Source: JBEBSD01 sp040394475 (GTDB lineage Bacteria; Bacteroidota; Bacteroidia; Cytophagales; Spirosomataceae). From it: a DNA stretch of 64,000 nucleotides. Location: assembly GCA_040394475.1 (NCBI GenBank), contig JBEBSD010000001.1, positions 62,001-126,000 on the forward strand, in the 5' to 3' direction. The translations under genes were made by a program, and so were the position numbers. Of the stretch, positions 7,314-16,409 are shown piece by piece. Under the pieces are notes generated by a model. It searched no databases. It was not told where the DNA came from and was given only the letters and a program-made list of their open reading frames with translations. Within the stretch, counting starts at the first letter, position 1. Every line of letters begins with the position of its first letter.

Positions 7314-9719
7314 ATGAATCGGAAAATTCGTAAGGTAGCGGTTTTGGGATCAGGAATAATGGGGTCCCGTATCGCCTGTCATTTTGCAAACATCGGAGTG
7401 CAGGTGCTGCTCCTTGACCGTGTGCCCCAGGAATTAAATGAAGCTGAAAAGGCCAAAGGACTTACACCGGAGCACCCGGCCGTGCGGAACCGGATTGTGA
7501 ATGAATCGTTCCAGGCAACGTTGAAAGCTACACCTGCCGCATTGTACGAGCCTTCGCTGGCAGGAAATGTGAAACTGGGTAATTTTGAGGACAACCTGGA
7601 GGCTATTAAAGAATACGACTGGGTGATCGAAGCGATTGTCGAACAACTGGATATCAAACGGACTATCTATGAAAAAGTAGATCAGTATCGTCGTCCCGGC
7701 ACGCTGGTCAGTTCTAACACTTCCGGGATTCCGATACACCTGATGGCTGAGGGGCGGAGCGATGATTTTCAGCGGCACTTTTGCGGCACCCATTTTTTTA
7801 ACCCGCCGCGCTACCTGCGCTTGCTGGAAATTATTCCGGCGCCCGGCACTGATCCGGAAGTGATTGCTTTTCTGCTTCATTACGGCGACCTGTTTCTGGG
7901 CAAAACGACGGTACTCTGTAAAGACACACCCGGGTTTATCGCCAACCGCCTGGGAATTTATGCCCTCCTGCAAACCATCCGGATTGCTTCTGAAATGGGG
8001 CTGACCGTTGAGGAGGTGGATAAGCTTACGGGACCGGTCAGCGGAAGGCCCAAATCGGGAACGTTCCGGTTATCGGATGTCGTGGGACTGGATACAACCG
8101 TGCATGTGGCAAAGAATTTATATGCCGCCGGGGAGCAGACGGATGAATCGCGGGACGCGTTTCTGCTGCCGCCGGTCATGGAGCAGTTAGCCGAAAAAAA
8201 ATGGCTGGGTGACAAAACCGGGCAGGGCTTTTACAAGAAGATCAAAGATGAAAAAGGGAAGTCCGTAATTCTGGCGCTGAATTTCAAAACCCTCGGCTAC
8301 GAACCTTCCCAAAAGGTAAAGTTTGCAACCCTGGAAGGCACCAAGGCCATCGACAACCTGTCAAAACGGTTCGGGGTCCTTTTGGAAGGGCAGGATAAGG
8401 CGGGAGAATTTTACCGCCGGACCTTCGCCGACATTTTCCGGTATGCCTCCCTGAGAATCCCGGAAATATCCGATGAATTGTTCCGGATCGACCAGGCGAT
8501 CACTACCGGTTTTGGCTGGCAGATGGGAATTTTCGAAACCTGGGATGCGATCGGTACCGGGAAAATGATCAGTATTATGGAGGCGCTCGGCATGCCGCCG
8601 GCTGCGTGGGTGTATGAAATGGTGGCCGGGGGAATCTCTTCTTTTTATAAAACGGAAAAAGGAAAACGGCTGTACTACGATATTCCCGCGAAGGCTTACC
8701 GGCCGGTTCCGGGGCAGGAAGGATTCCTGATTTTGAGTAACCTGTCTGACAATGTGGTCTGGAAAAATGCCGGCTCCTCCGTATATGATTTGGGGGAAGG
8801 GATTCTGAACCTGGAGTTTCATTCCAAAATGAATACGATGGGTGCAGAGGTCGTTGAAGGAATCAATAAGGCCATCTCCCTGGCAGAAAAGGATTTTCGC
8901 GGGCTGGTAATCGGCAATGACGGCGTAGAAGCCTTTTCGGCCGGTGCCAACCTGGCCATGCTGTTTATGTATGCCGTTGAGCAGGAATTTGATGAAATCA
9001 ATATGGTCATCGCACAGTTTCAGCAAACAACCATGAGGGCGCGTTATTCGGCCATTCCGGTCGTGACGGCACCGCATACGCTGGCATTGGGAGGTGGGTG
9101 CGAGCTGAACCTGCATGCCGATAAGGTCGTGGCGAGTGCGGAGCTTTATATGGGGTTGGTGGAATTGGGTGTGGGGCTCATCCCGGCAGGGGCGGGAACG
9201 AAGGAGATGGCGCTGCGGTGTTCGGACTTATACCAGCCCGGAGATGCTGAGCTCAACATTCTGCAGGCAGCCTTTATGAACATAGCCCAGGCAAAGGTCT
9301 CGACTTCTGCACAGGATGCCTACCGGATGCATTACCTGCAGGATAAGGACCAAATTGTTCTGAACCGGGGACGACTGCTTGCTGAGGCCAGACAGGCGGC
9401 GATCGAACTCGCCGAGAACGGCTATACACAACCGGCGATGCGTACCGACATCAAGGTTCAGGGGCGCGCAGGGATGTCCCTCTTTATGGCGGGCATTGAG
9501 CAAATGAGGCTGGGCAATTATATCACCGAACATGATGGGAAAATTGCCGGTAAGCTGGCCTACGTAATTTGCGGTGGTGACCTGACTTCGCCGCAGCAGG
9601 TTTCAGAGCAGTACCTCATAGAGCTGGAAAGGGAAGCCTTCCTGTCATTGTGCGGGGAGAAAAAAACGCTGGAAAGAATGCAGGGGTTGCTCAATGGCGG
9701 CAAGATTCCGAGAAATTAG
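7314..9719 (+). CDS. 3-hydroxyacyl-CoA dehydrogenase / enoyl-CoA hydratase fusion
   Basis: This 801-residue enzyme carries two steps of fatty-acid beta-oxidation. The N-terminal half has the NAD-binding GSGIMGSRIA (about residue 12) and the dehydrogenase signature FNPPRYLRLLEIIP. The C-terminal half (about 500-690) is a crotonase domain with FSAGANL and the oxyanion-hole stretch ALGGGCELN. The order is dehydrogenase then hydratase, the reverse of E. coli FadB, as usual in Bacteroidota. The thiolase and acyl-CoA dehydrogenase genes that normally follow are absent; a short low-complexity repeat and an unrelated Rrf2 gene come next. Confidence 0.93.
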   Translation: MNRKIRKVAVLGSGIMGSRIACHFANIGVQVLLLDRVPQELNEAEKAKGLTPEHPAVRNRIVNESFQATLKATPAALYEPSLAGNVKLGNFEDNLEAIKEYDWVIEAIVEQLDIKRTIYEKVDQYRRPGTLVSSNTSGIPIHLMAEGRSDDFQRHFCGTHFFNPPRYLRLLEIIPAPGTDPEVIAFLLHYGDLFLGKTTVLCKDTPGFIANRLGIYALLQTIRIASEMGLTVEEVDKLTGPVSGRPKSGTFRLSDVVGLDTTVHVAKNLYAAGEQTDESRDAFLLPPVMEQLAEKKWLGDKTGQGFYKKIKDEKGKSVILALNFKTLGYEPSQKVKFATLEGTKAIDNLSKRFGVLLEGQDKAGEFYRRTFADIFRYASLRIPEISDELFRIDQAITTGFGWQMGIFETWDAIGTGKMISIMEALGMPPAAWVYEMVAGGISSFYKTEKGKRLYYDIPAKAYRPVPGQEGFLILSNLSDNVVWKNAGSSVYDLGEGILNLEFHSKMNTMGAEVVEGINKAISLAEKDFRGLVIGNDGVEAFSAGANLAMLFMYAVEQEFDEINMVIAQFQQTTMRARYSAIPVVTAPHTLALGGGCELNLHADKVVASAELYMGLVELGVGLIPAGAGTKEMALRCSDLYQPGDAELNILQAAFMNIAQAKVSTSAQDAYRMHYLQDKDQIVLNRGRLLAEARQAAIELAENGYTQPAMRTDIKVQGRAGMSLFMAGIEQMRLGNYITEHDGKIAGKLAYVICGGDLTSPQQVSEQYLIELEREAFLSLCGEKKTLERMQGLLNGGKIPRN

Positions 9720-9720
9720 G

Positions 9721-9772
9721 GGAATAGGTGTGAGGAAATAGGTTTTAGGCATTAGGTAGTAGGTTTTAGGTG
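9721..9772 (+). repeat. TAGG-rich telomere-like minisatellite
   Basis: About 50 bases made of variations on TTTTAGG / TAGGT directly after the fad fusion gene. The same sequence family occurs in the opposite orientation at 39755-39828. No frame or strong hairpin runs through it. Confidence 0.75.
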
Positions 9773-9880
9773 TTGCTGTTGTCTTATCATCTGTGGTGAA
9801 AAACAGGTATCCGCGCCGTCGGCCGGGCACCGCGGGGCGGCTTCGTCTGCCGGGATACGTGGATTGTTTAAAATCTTTCG

Positions 9881-9888
9881 TATTTTTG
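9881..9888 (+). promoter_or_regulatory. -7 element upstream of rrf2
   Basis: TATTTTTG fits the Bacteroidota TAnnTTTG element 56 bases before the ATG at 9944. A -33 element at standard distance is not clear (a TTG lies 14 bases upstream). Confidence 0.45.
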
Positions 9889-9943
9889 CCCTAATTTCAG
9901 GAACATTGCATCAACCCTGCAACACAAAGAGCCAGCGTAGTAT

Positions 9944-10375
9944 ATGATCTCAAAGAAAGCAAAATATGCGCTGAAGGCCTTAAAGGTCTTAGCGGAAGAG
10001 TTTGGGAAAGGCCCTGTGCTGATTTCGTATATTTCGGAAAAAGAGAATATCCCTAAAAAATTCCTGGAAGCGATACTGCTCGACCTCCGGAACAGCGGTG
10101 TGCTGCAAAGTCAGAAAGGGAAAGGCGGGGGATATATGCTCCGGATCCCCCCGGAAGAGGTGTCTTTTTCAAAAGTGATCCGGATTATCGACGGCCCTAT
10201 TTCTCCGACATTATGTGTTTCCCTCTATTTTTACGGAAAATGCGACGACTGTCCGAGTGAGGAAGAATGTACCCTGCGGAACATCATGCAGCGGTGGCGG
10301 GACGCCAACCTGGAAGTCCTGGATACGAATACCTTAAAAGACCTGATCCACCAGGATCAGGGCGATTCTTTGTAG
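9944..10375 (+). CDS. Rrf2-family regulator with cysteine cluster
   Basis: A 143-residue Rrf2 winged-helix regulator: start MISKKAKYALKALKVLAEE, recognition region IPKKFLEAILLDLRNSGVLQS, wing GKGGGYML, then a C-terminal cysteine group C91-C100-C103-C109. Fe-S sensing Rrf2 members (IscR, NsrR) carry three cysteines in this region but with different spacing, so an iron-sulfur or redox role is plausible yet unproven. Its last 19 bases overlap the 3' end of the convergent GH29 gene. The target genes are not evident from the neighbourhood. Confidence 0.88.
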   Translation: MISKKAKYALKALKVLAEEFGKGPVLISYISEKENIPKKFLEAILLDLRNSGVLQSQKGKGGGYMLRIPPEEVSFSKVIRIIDGPISPTLCVSLYFYGKCDDCPSEEECTLRNIMQRWRDANLEVLDTNTLKDLIHQDQGDSL

Positions 10376-11817
10376 AGCCCCAGCTCACTGATAGCCATCC
10401 CGACCGGAGATTTCGTGATTCGCAGCCGTATTTTTTGTGCCGTAACCGGATCGGGAAACCGGACCAGCGTGCGTGCACCTACGGAGGTCCCGGTGACCAT
10501 TTCTTTCCACTGGCCGTTTTCTTCTACGTCCACCGCAAATCCTTCAATTCGTTGTCCGAGGCGGATGTTTTCACGAATATCCAGCAGGTCGAATGTCTTG
10601 GGGCTGTTCAGCGTAATGACCAGATCCGGGGTTTGAAAATCGTCATCGGTGGCCCAGTAGGTCTCCCGCCTTCCGTCCAGCAGGTTTTTGGTTCCGTAAA
10701 TGGAGTTGTAGCCACGTACATTGGAAGCCCGCATGGTGGACCCCCTGAGGAGATTGACGGAAAAGGTTGTCCGCAGTTTCTCCCCGAATTGCTCGAGAGC
10801 GGCCACATCCGCTTCATGCAGCAGGCCACGGGTATCGGGTGCCAGGCCGAGATCGAGCGCAGCTCCCCGCCCGACGCTTTGCAGGTAAAGCGAGAATAAT
10901 TGCTCCGGGGTGCGGGGGCTCTCATTTTCATGGAAAAACCAACCCTTCCGTAAAGGCACGTCACATTCCGCCGGCATCCAATACTCGCCGTCCCGGTGAC
11001 CTGTCGGGCTATCGGGGTGGTTGGCCTGTCCCGGAACAGCAACGTTTACACCATCAGGTGCCTTGGGGGTGAACGTGGCCCAATGGGTTTCACCGGCGAC
11101 CCCTTTTTCGTTTCCGACCCACCGGACGTCCCATCCGATGTCGCTGAAAATACTGGCCATCGGCTGGAGTTTACGGGTGAGCTCGTTCCACGTATTCTCC
11201 CAGTCGTAATACACGGTATTGTCAATGGCACGTTTCTCCCGGGCACCTCCATAATAGCCGTCGCCCCCGTTGGCGCCGTCGTGCCACGACATAAACAGGT
11301 CTCCGTAGTTGGTATACAGCTCTTCGAGTTGTTTGCGGTAGATTTCAAGGTATTCCGGTTTGCCGTACATGGCATTATTACGGTCCCATGGGGAGCAGTA
11401 CACGCCAAATTTTAAGCCATTTTCACGGGCTGCATCGGCAAATTCTTTTACCATGTCGCCCTTACCACCCCGGAAAGGACTTTTGGAAATATTGTAGTCT
11501 GTCGTTTGAGTAGGCCAGAGGCAGAAACCGTCGTGGTGCTTGGCCACCAGCACAATCCCGCGTAATCCCCCCGCCTTGGCTGCCCCGACAATCTGTTCGG
11601 CGCTGAATCCGGTAGGATTGAACGTGGCAGGATCGGCGTCGCCATACCCCCATTCTTTGTTTTCAAATGTGGTAGGAGTAAAATGTACCAGGCCATACAA
11701 TTCCACATCGTGCCAGGCCAGCTGCCTTTCGGAGGGGATCGGACCATAGGGCCTGGGAGGCACCTGCGCAAAGGAAAGCGTAGTAATGAACAGGAAAAGG
11801 GGGAGAAACTGTTTCAT
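10357..11817 (-). CDS. GH29 alpha-L-fucosidase with F5/8-type C domain
   Basis: An exported 486-residue enzyme that removes alpha-linked L-fucose from glycans. A signal peptide (residues 1-18, ending SFAQ) leads into the GH29 barrel: HFTPTTFENKEWGYG, AKHHDGFCLWPT and the nucleophile motif SWHDGANG, with D180 as the likely nucleophile. Residues about 340-486 form a discoidin/CBM32-like galactose-binding sandwich. The gene overlaps the convergent rrf2 end by 19 bases and lies 116 bases downstream of pyrC on the same strand. The substrate linkage cannot be read from sequence. Confidence 0.92.
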   Translation of the reverse strand: MKQFLPLFLFITTLSFAQVPPRPYGPIPSERQLAWHDVELYGLVHFTPTTFENKEWGYGDADPATFNPTGFSAEQIVGAAKAGGLRGIVLVAKHHDGFCLWPTQTTDYNISKSPFRGGKGDMVKEFADAARENGLKFGVYCSPWDRNNAMYGKPEYLEIYRKQLEELYTNYGDLFMSWHDGANGGDGYYGGAREKRAIDNTVYYDWENTWNELTRKLQPMASIFSDIGWDVRWVGNEKGVAGETHWATFTPKAPDGVNVAVPGQANHPDSPTGHRDGEYWMPAECDVPLRKGWFFHENESPRTPEQLFSLYLQSVGRGAALDLGLAPDTRGLLHEADVAALEQFGEKLRTTFSVNLLRGSTMRASNVRGYNSIYGTKNLLDGRRETYWATDDDFQTPDLVITLNSPKTFDLLDIRENIRLGQRIEGFAVDVEENGQWKEMVTGTSVGARTLVRFPDPVTAQKIRLRITKSPVGMAISELGLYKESP

Positions 11818-11933
11818 ATAAACTGCATGGTTAGATATTGATCCCGGCGAGGAGCCAAAACAGACCCTAAACTAATCAATTGCGTATAATAATTACAGTA
11901 CTTGGACTAAAAATACAAGAATCCCCTTCGGGA

Positions 11934-13295
11934 TTACCGCACAAAGGTGAGGCGCCGTCCGGTTTGAGAAGGATCAAACTGCCCGTTTGCGTACGCCAGA
12001 TGGCCGGAAACCCAGGTATGGGTGACTTGTGAGTGGAAGGTAGTGCGTTCAAAGGGCGACCAGCCGCACTGTGCGATAACATTCGTTTTGGCAACCTGCG
12101 TTTCCTGCCGGGGGTCGACCAGTACCAGGTCGGCCCAATAACCTTCCCGCAGGTATCCCCGGTCCTGCAGCTGAAAGCAATCAGCAACGGCATGGCTGGT
12201 CTTCTCGACGACCTGCTCCAGGGTGATCTTTCCCTGATGAACCAATTCCAGCATTACCGGCAGGGCATGCTGCACCAGCGGCAGCCCGGACGGCGCCTGC
12301 CAGTAGGATTGGTTTTTTTCTGCTAATGTATGGGGCGCATGATCGGTGGCAATGACATCGATCCGGTCGTCCAGCAGCGCCTGGAGGATTTGCTCTTTAT
12401 GGTGCGGCGCCTTGATGGCCGGATTGCACTTGATCAGGTTGCCCAATTGTTTATAGGCGTCCGAATCAAACCATAAATGATGGACACAGGCTTCGGCGGT
12501 AATCTGCTTGGGAGAGCCGTCGGCGAGGACTATCCGGCCGTTTTTTCGAAATCCTTTTTCAAACAGCCCGGTTTCTTCACCCGTAGAAATATGCAGAATG
12601 TGCAGGCGTGTTCCGGCTTTTTTTGCTAATGCGATAGCAAATGAGGACGACTTCAGGCACGCCTCTTCGTTACGGATGATGGCGTGTATGTCGTAGGGGA
12701 CCTGTTCGCCGTACAGGGTTTTGTAGTAGTCCAGCCGGGTTTTGACCGTTGCTTCATCTTCGCAGTGGGTCGCAATGAGCAGGGGGGCGTTGCGAAACAG
12801 CCGCTCCAGCACATCCGGAGCATCGACCAGCATGTTCCCGGTGGAAGACCCCATGAAAATTTTAATTCCGCAGACATCCGTGAGGGAGGTTCGCATGACT
12901 TCATCGTAATTGTCGTTCGAAGCCCCCATGTAGAAGGAGTAGTTGGCGATGGAAGTCCTGGCGGCGAGGGCATATTTTTCTTCCAGAAGAGCCTGGGTCA
13001 GGGTGTTGGGCACCGTGTTGGGCATTTCCATGAAGGATGTGGTGCCGCCTGCCACCGCTGCCCGCGCTTCGCTGGCGATGGTAGCCTTGTGCGTAAGGCC
13101 GGGTTCCCGGAAGTGGACCTGATCATCAATGACTCCCGGGAGCAGGTAATGCCCGCCGGCATCGATAACGCGTGCGGCAGGCACGTGCTGCAGGTCCTTT
13201 CCAATCTGATCGATGCGCCCGTCCCGGATCAGCAGGTCCCGGATTTCTTTTTTCCCTTCATTGATCAGCGTGGCATTTAAGACGAGATAGGTCAT
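11934..13295 (-). CDS. pyrC: Dihydroorotase
   Basis: A 453-residue amidohydrolase that closes carbamoyl-aspartate to dihydroorotate in pyrimidine synthesis. Signatures are PGVIDDQVHFREPG (52-66), EMPNTVPNT, THCEDE, LHILHIST and IATDHAPH. In the first metal motif, HxH in most dihydroorotases, the first His is Gln59 here (QVH). I believe this variant recurs in Bacteroidota, but I could not check it. The remaining metal ligands and the catalytic Asp are in place. It stands alone with no other pyr gene nearby. Confidence 0.9.
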   Translation of the reverse strand: MTYLVLNATLINEGKKEIRDLLIRDGRIDQIGKDLQHVPAARVIDAGGHYLLPGVIDDQVHFREPGLTHKATIASEARAAVAGGTTSFMEMPNTVPNTLTQALLEEKYALAARTSIANYSFYMGASNDNYDEVMRTSLTDVCGIKIFMGSSTGNMLVDAPDVLERLFRNAPLLIATHCEDEATVKTRLDYYKTLYGEQVPYDIHAIIRNEEACLKSSSFAIALAKKAGTRLHILHISTGEETGLFEKGFRKNGRIVLADGSPKQITAEACVHHLWFDSDAYKQLGNLIKCNPAIKAPHHKEQILQALLDDRIDVIATDHAPHTLAEKNQSYWQAPSGLPLVQHALPVMLELVHQGKITLEQVVEKTSHAVADCFQLQDRGYLREGYWADLVLVDPRQETQVAKTNVIAQCGWSPFERTTFHSQVTHTWVSGHLAYANGQFDPSQTGRRLTFVR

Positions 13296-13480
13296 GGCGG
13301 TTGTGAACAGGTGGTTTTACAGGTGATTCTAAAGGCCGTTTGTAAAAAAGAAACAAAATAAAGGGAAATGATGATTGAATTTCAGAATTTTACGAAAGCA
13401 GCATGAAAATGATCGTCGGAATCTGACTGTAAACATAGCAAATACGCCTAATTTATAACCCATAAAAATGAGAAGCAATC

Positions 13481-14065
13481 ATGAAAACAGTACTCAAGGT
13501 AATCGGTTTATTATTGCTGGCAATTCTTGCTTTTGTACTCATCGCCGGTATTTTTGTTTCGAAGGAATACCATTTTGAACGATCGGTGGCGATCGACGCA
13601 CCGCGGGATGTGGTGTGGCGGCATATCAGCTCGCTGGAAGAGATTAACAGCTGGAGTCCCTGGATGAAGCTGGATCCGCAGATGGAGCAATCCATTTCGG
13701 GTACCGACGGCACTATAGGGGCCACACATTCCTGGAAAGGGAACAAAGAGGCAGGAAGCGGCAGTCAGACGCTCACCGAAATTGTTCCGATGGAAAGGGT
13801 CCGTACCGATCTGCATTTCATTGAACCGATGGAAGGGAAGGCGCAATCGTACTGGTTGCTGACCGACGAAAGTGGCGGGACGAGGATTACCTGGGGATTT
13901 GATACCGAATATGCGTACCCCTTTAATACGATTCAGCTCTTTATGGATATGGACAAAATCATGGATAGCAGCTTTTCCACAGGGCTGGCGAGTCTGAAAA
14001 CGATGGCTGAGCATGAAGCGGCGGAACGGGAACAGGTGGAAGAGCCTGTCGGTGAGGCAAAATAA
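13481..14065 (+). CDS. Membrane-anchored SRPBCC (START-like) protein
   Basis: A 194-residue protein with an N-terminal membrane helix (residues 5-28, VIGLLLLAILAFVLIAGIFV) and a polyketide-cyclase/SRPBCC ligand-binding fold beginning at YHFERSVAIDAPRDVVW. The SPWMKLDP motif and the acidic C-terminal helix are typical. These proteins bind hydrophobic ligands in a helix-grip cavity; no ligand or pathway can be named. It is divergent from pyrC across 185 bases and not obviously in an operon with the following LVIVD genes, which are 161 bases away. Confidence 0.82.
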   Translation: MKTVLKVIGLLLLAILAFVLIAGIFVSKEYHFERSVAIDAPRDVVWRHISSLEEINSWSPWMKLDPQMEQSISGTDGTIGATHSWKGNKEAGSGSQTLTEIVPMERVRTDLHFIEPMEGKAQSYWLLTDESGGTRITWGFDTEYAYPFNTIQLFMDMDKIMDSSFSTGLASLKTMAEHEAAEREQVEEPVGEAK

Positions 14066-14226
14066 ACACGCACGTTTCATGCTGCAGCAACGTAACGACA
14101 GAAGCCGCGCCCGATCCCCGTGTGGATTGCAACGTTAATCGTACTTCGTCAATCGTACTTCGTGTCGCATTGCAACCTTTAGCGCACGAAAGTGATCTAT
14201 GGGAGTGCAACGAAGCGGATAACAGT

Positions 14227-14763
14227 ATGAAGCGTATTTTCCTGGTTTTTCTGACGGCGTTTGTTGCCGGGTGTACCGATCCCGGGCGGAATTGGTCGGA
14301 ACCTGCCGTACAGTTTGACGGGACGGCCTATCGACCCGTTTATATGACGGCTGAAACGGTGCGGGAAATCGCAATCCTGCCGGCAAGAGGATTGTCCGAA
14401 CCGGGGAAAATCTACTGGAAAGAGCCCTATCTTTTTGTAAATGAAAAGGGGAAAGGCATTCACATCATCGATAATACAGATCCGTCACACCCGGAAAATA
14501 TTTCCTTTATCGCCATCCCTGCCAACTACGATATGGCGGTCAGGGGGAATTGGCTGTACGCAGACAACCTGACCGACCTGCTGGTCTTTGACATGAGCAA
14601 TCCCAGGGATGTAAAGCTTGCAAAGCGGATGGAGAAAACTATCCCTGCCTATGAATTTCCCCCCTATACCAATGTTTATTTCGAATGTGCGGACGCCTCG
14701 AAAGGAGTAGTGGTAGGCTGGGAGAAAGTCCGTATGGAATCGCAGCCACGTTGCAGACGATGA
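14227..14763 (+). CDS. LVIVD-repeat lipoprotein, N-terminal half
   Basis: The frame opens at 14122, but a lipoprotein signal starts at the ATG 14227 (MKRIFLVFLTAFVAGC), giving 178 residues. The body holds LVIVD-type beta-propeller strands (GIHIIDNTDPSHPENISFI, MAVRGNWLYADN, LLVFDMSNP). In relatives a single lipoprotein of about 420 residues carries this part, a linker after VVGWE, and then GGSMARF. Here the frame stops at 14761-14763 soon after VVGWEKV, and the rest is encoded by the next frame at 14826. It is either a split gene or one of a pair. Confidence 0.75.
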   Translation: MKRIFLVFLTAFVAGCTDPGRNWSEPAVQFDGTAYRPVYMTAETVREIAILPARGLSEPGKIYWKEPYLFVNEKGKGIHIIDNTDPSHPENISFIAIPANYDMAVRGNWLYADNLTDLLVFDMSNPRDVKLAKRMEKTIPAYEFPPYTNVYFECADASKGVVVGWEKVRMESQPRCRR

Positions 14764-14825
14764 ACACAAAGCATAAACAAACTGATATCAGACACTCATA
14801 ACCCCTCACGCTTATCCCGGTTGCC

Positions 14826-15587
14826 ATGCAAATAAATAGTAAGCCGATATTGACAGTGTGCCTGGCTGCCGGCCTCTTGTGCTGTGAAAAAGAAGGCGCG
14901 TCGCCGGGCCCGCAGTCGGGAACGGGAGGTTCCATGGCCCGCTTTGCCATCACCGGAAATGTCTTGTATGTAGCCACGCAGGAAAGCCTGGACGTCTACG
15001 ATATCTCCACGCCCGATCAACCGGTTAAAAGTGGAACAAAGCAGCTGGGATTTGGGATCGAGACGATTTTCCCGTATCAGAACAATTTGTTTATAGGAGC
15101 AAACGACGGGCTGTATATTTTCGACAATACAATCCCGGGAAAGCCGGAATTGTTGTCAGGCTATAGTCACGTACAATCTTGCGATCCGGTGGTGGTGCAG
15201 GGACAGTATGCCTACCTGACCCTGAGGGGAGGTGCTGCGTGCCGATGGGGAATTACCTCCAGCTCACTGGATGTAGTAGATATCTCCGAGTTGGAAAACC
15301 CCAGGCTGATTCATTCGCAGGGGATGCACACACCCTACGGACTGGCGGCATCAGGTAATAAACTGTTTGTTTGTGAAGGGATCAGCGGGTTCAAGGTGTT
15401 TGACCTCACCGACCCGCGTCAGCCGGTGCTGCAGAAAAACCATGCCCTGGTGTATGCGTATGATGTGATCGTCCGAAACACTTCTGACCTGATGATAACA
15501 GGTCAGGACGGGTTGATGCAATACCGGTACCGGGAAGACGGCACGATGGACCTGTTGAGTAAAATACCAATCACTTATGGAGAATAA
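14826..15587 (+). CDS. LVIVD-repeat protein, C-terminal half
   Basis: A 253-residue frame that begins MQINSKPILTVCLAAGLLCC, possibly a second lipoprotein signal with a poor lipobox, and then GGSMARFAITGN, the middle of the known full-length LVIVD lipoproteins. Propeller strands follow (SLDVYDIST, GLYIFDNT, LDVVDISELENPRL, GFKVFDLTDP). Sixty-two bases with stops in all three frames separate it from the N-terminal half. It overlaps the next gene by 11 bases (start at 15577), so both are probably translated together. Function of the family is not known; a surface or periplasmic scaffold is likely. Confidence 0.75.
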   Translation: MQINSKPILTVCLAAGLLCCEKEGASPGPQSGTGGSMARFAITGNVLYVATQESLDVYDISTPDQPVKSGTKQLGFGIETIFPYQNNLFIGANDGLYIFDNTIPGKPELLSGYSHVQSCDPVVVQGQYAYLTLRGGAACRWGITSSSLDVVDISELENPRLIHSQGMHTPYGLAASGNKLFVCEGISGFKVFDLTDPRQPVLQKNHALVYAYDVIVRNTSDLMITGQDGLMQYRYREDGTMDLLSKIPITYGE

Positions 15588-16266
15588 ATACGTGCTGACA
15601 GCGGGTCTGGTGTTAATGGGGTTCGCGCTTTCCGCGCAGACCTTCCTGGAGGATGTGTCGGGCAAAGTGATCCTGAAATCGGCGCCGCTTTCCCTGTACG
15701 ATGTCACGAATACGTTTCAAACGGGTATTGAAATCCCATTCCCGAATGCGCGGTTTAGTTTTCAGCAGGAGCTCGGCTACGGACACTCCGCGATGAATGT
15801 GTGGTTGGTCCCGGAAGGGAGCATCAAACCGCAGCACAATGTGAAATCAAGGACACAGCTCCGGTTTTATTACAAGGACTGGGTTCGGGGCCGGGGGTAC
15901 CTGGCCGGCGAGGTTTTCTTCCGCAATTCCGTTATCAGAGATAAGGACTGGATCGGTGTCGGTTGCGGCGGAATCAATGGCTGCAACTATTTTGAGGAAA
16001 AGGCCTATTCGACCCGGAAGACAGTTTTGGGGCTGCATATGAAAATGGGCTGGCAGGTGTATTTCGCGAACCGGGTCACACTCGACATGTTTGTCGGGGG
16101 CGGCTTGCGCCGGCGGACAAACAGGTCGCTTACGCCGGGAGTGGACCGGATTTCCGGAGGGAACTGGTGGTGGCGGGATACCAGCCGTGGTACCCACGGC
16201 CCTTTTCCAAGCCTGGCCTGCGGCTTCAATGTCGGGATCTGGTTGGGTAAGCGTGTCAGTCCGTAA
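15577..16266 (+). CDS. Outer-membrane barrel protein, DUF3575-like
   Basis: A 229-residue protein with a signal peptide (YVLTAGLVLMGFALSAQ) and alternating aromatic/hydrophobic strands ending in aromatic or basic residues, as in small outer-membrane barrels. Motifs such as GIEIPFPNARFSFQQELGYG and QLRFYYKD resemble DUF3575 proteins, which are often encoded next to LVIVD lipoproteins. Its ATG lies inside the last codons of the preceding gene, supporting a shared transcript and perhaps a shared complex at the outer membrane. Assignment to DUF3575 is from memory of the pattern and moderately sure. Confidence 0.65.
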   Translation: MENKYVLTAGLVLMGFALSAQTFLEDVSGKVILKSAPLSLYDVTNTFQTGIEIPFPNARFSFQQELGYGHSAMNVWLVPEGSIKPQHNVKSRTQLRFYYKDWVRGRGYLAGEVFFRNSVIRDKDWIGVGCGGINGCNYFEEKAYSTRKTVLGLHMKMGWQVYFANRVTLDMFVGGGLRRRTNRSLTPGVDRISGGNWWWRDTSRGTHGPFPSLACGFNVGIWLGKRVSP

Positions 16267-16409
16267 GGGCGCTGTTCCGGCACGCGTACCGGTTTGCCTC
16301 CGGCCGGATTCTTCCTCAATTCGACAGAAATTCCAAAATAGGAGTTAATTTTAGCGGCCGGAGCACAGGCTGCCGGTTACCTGCTGCCGGAATAAAGTCG
16401 ATACCTTAC

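Noticed and set aside
8361..9116. Minus-strand frame of 251 codons opposite the fad fusion gene
   Set aside because: Antisense shadow; composition and lack of motifs give no support.
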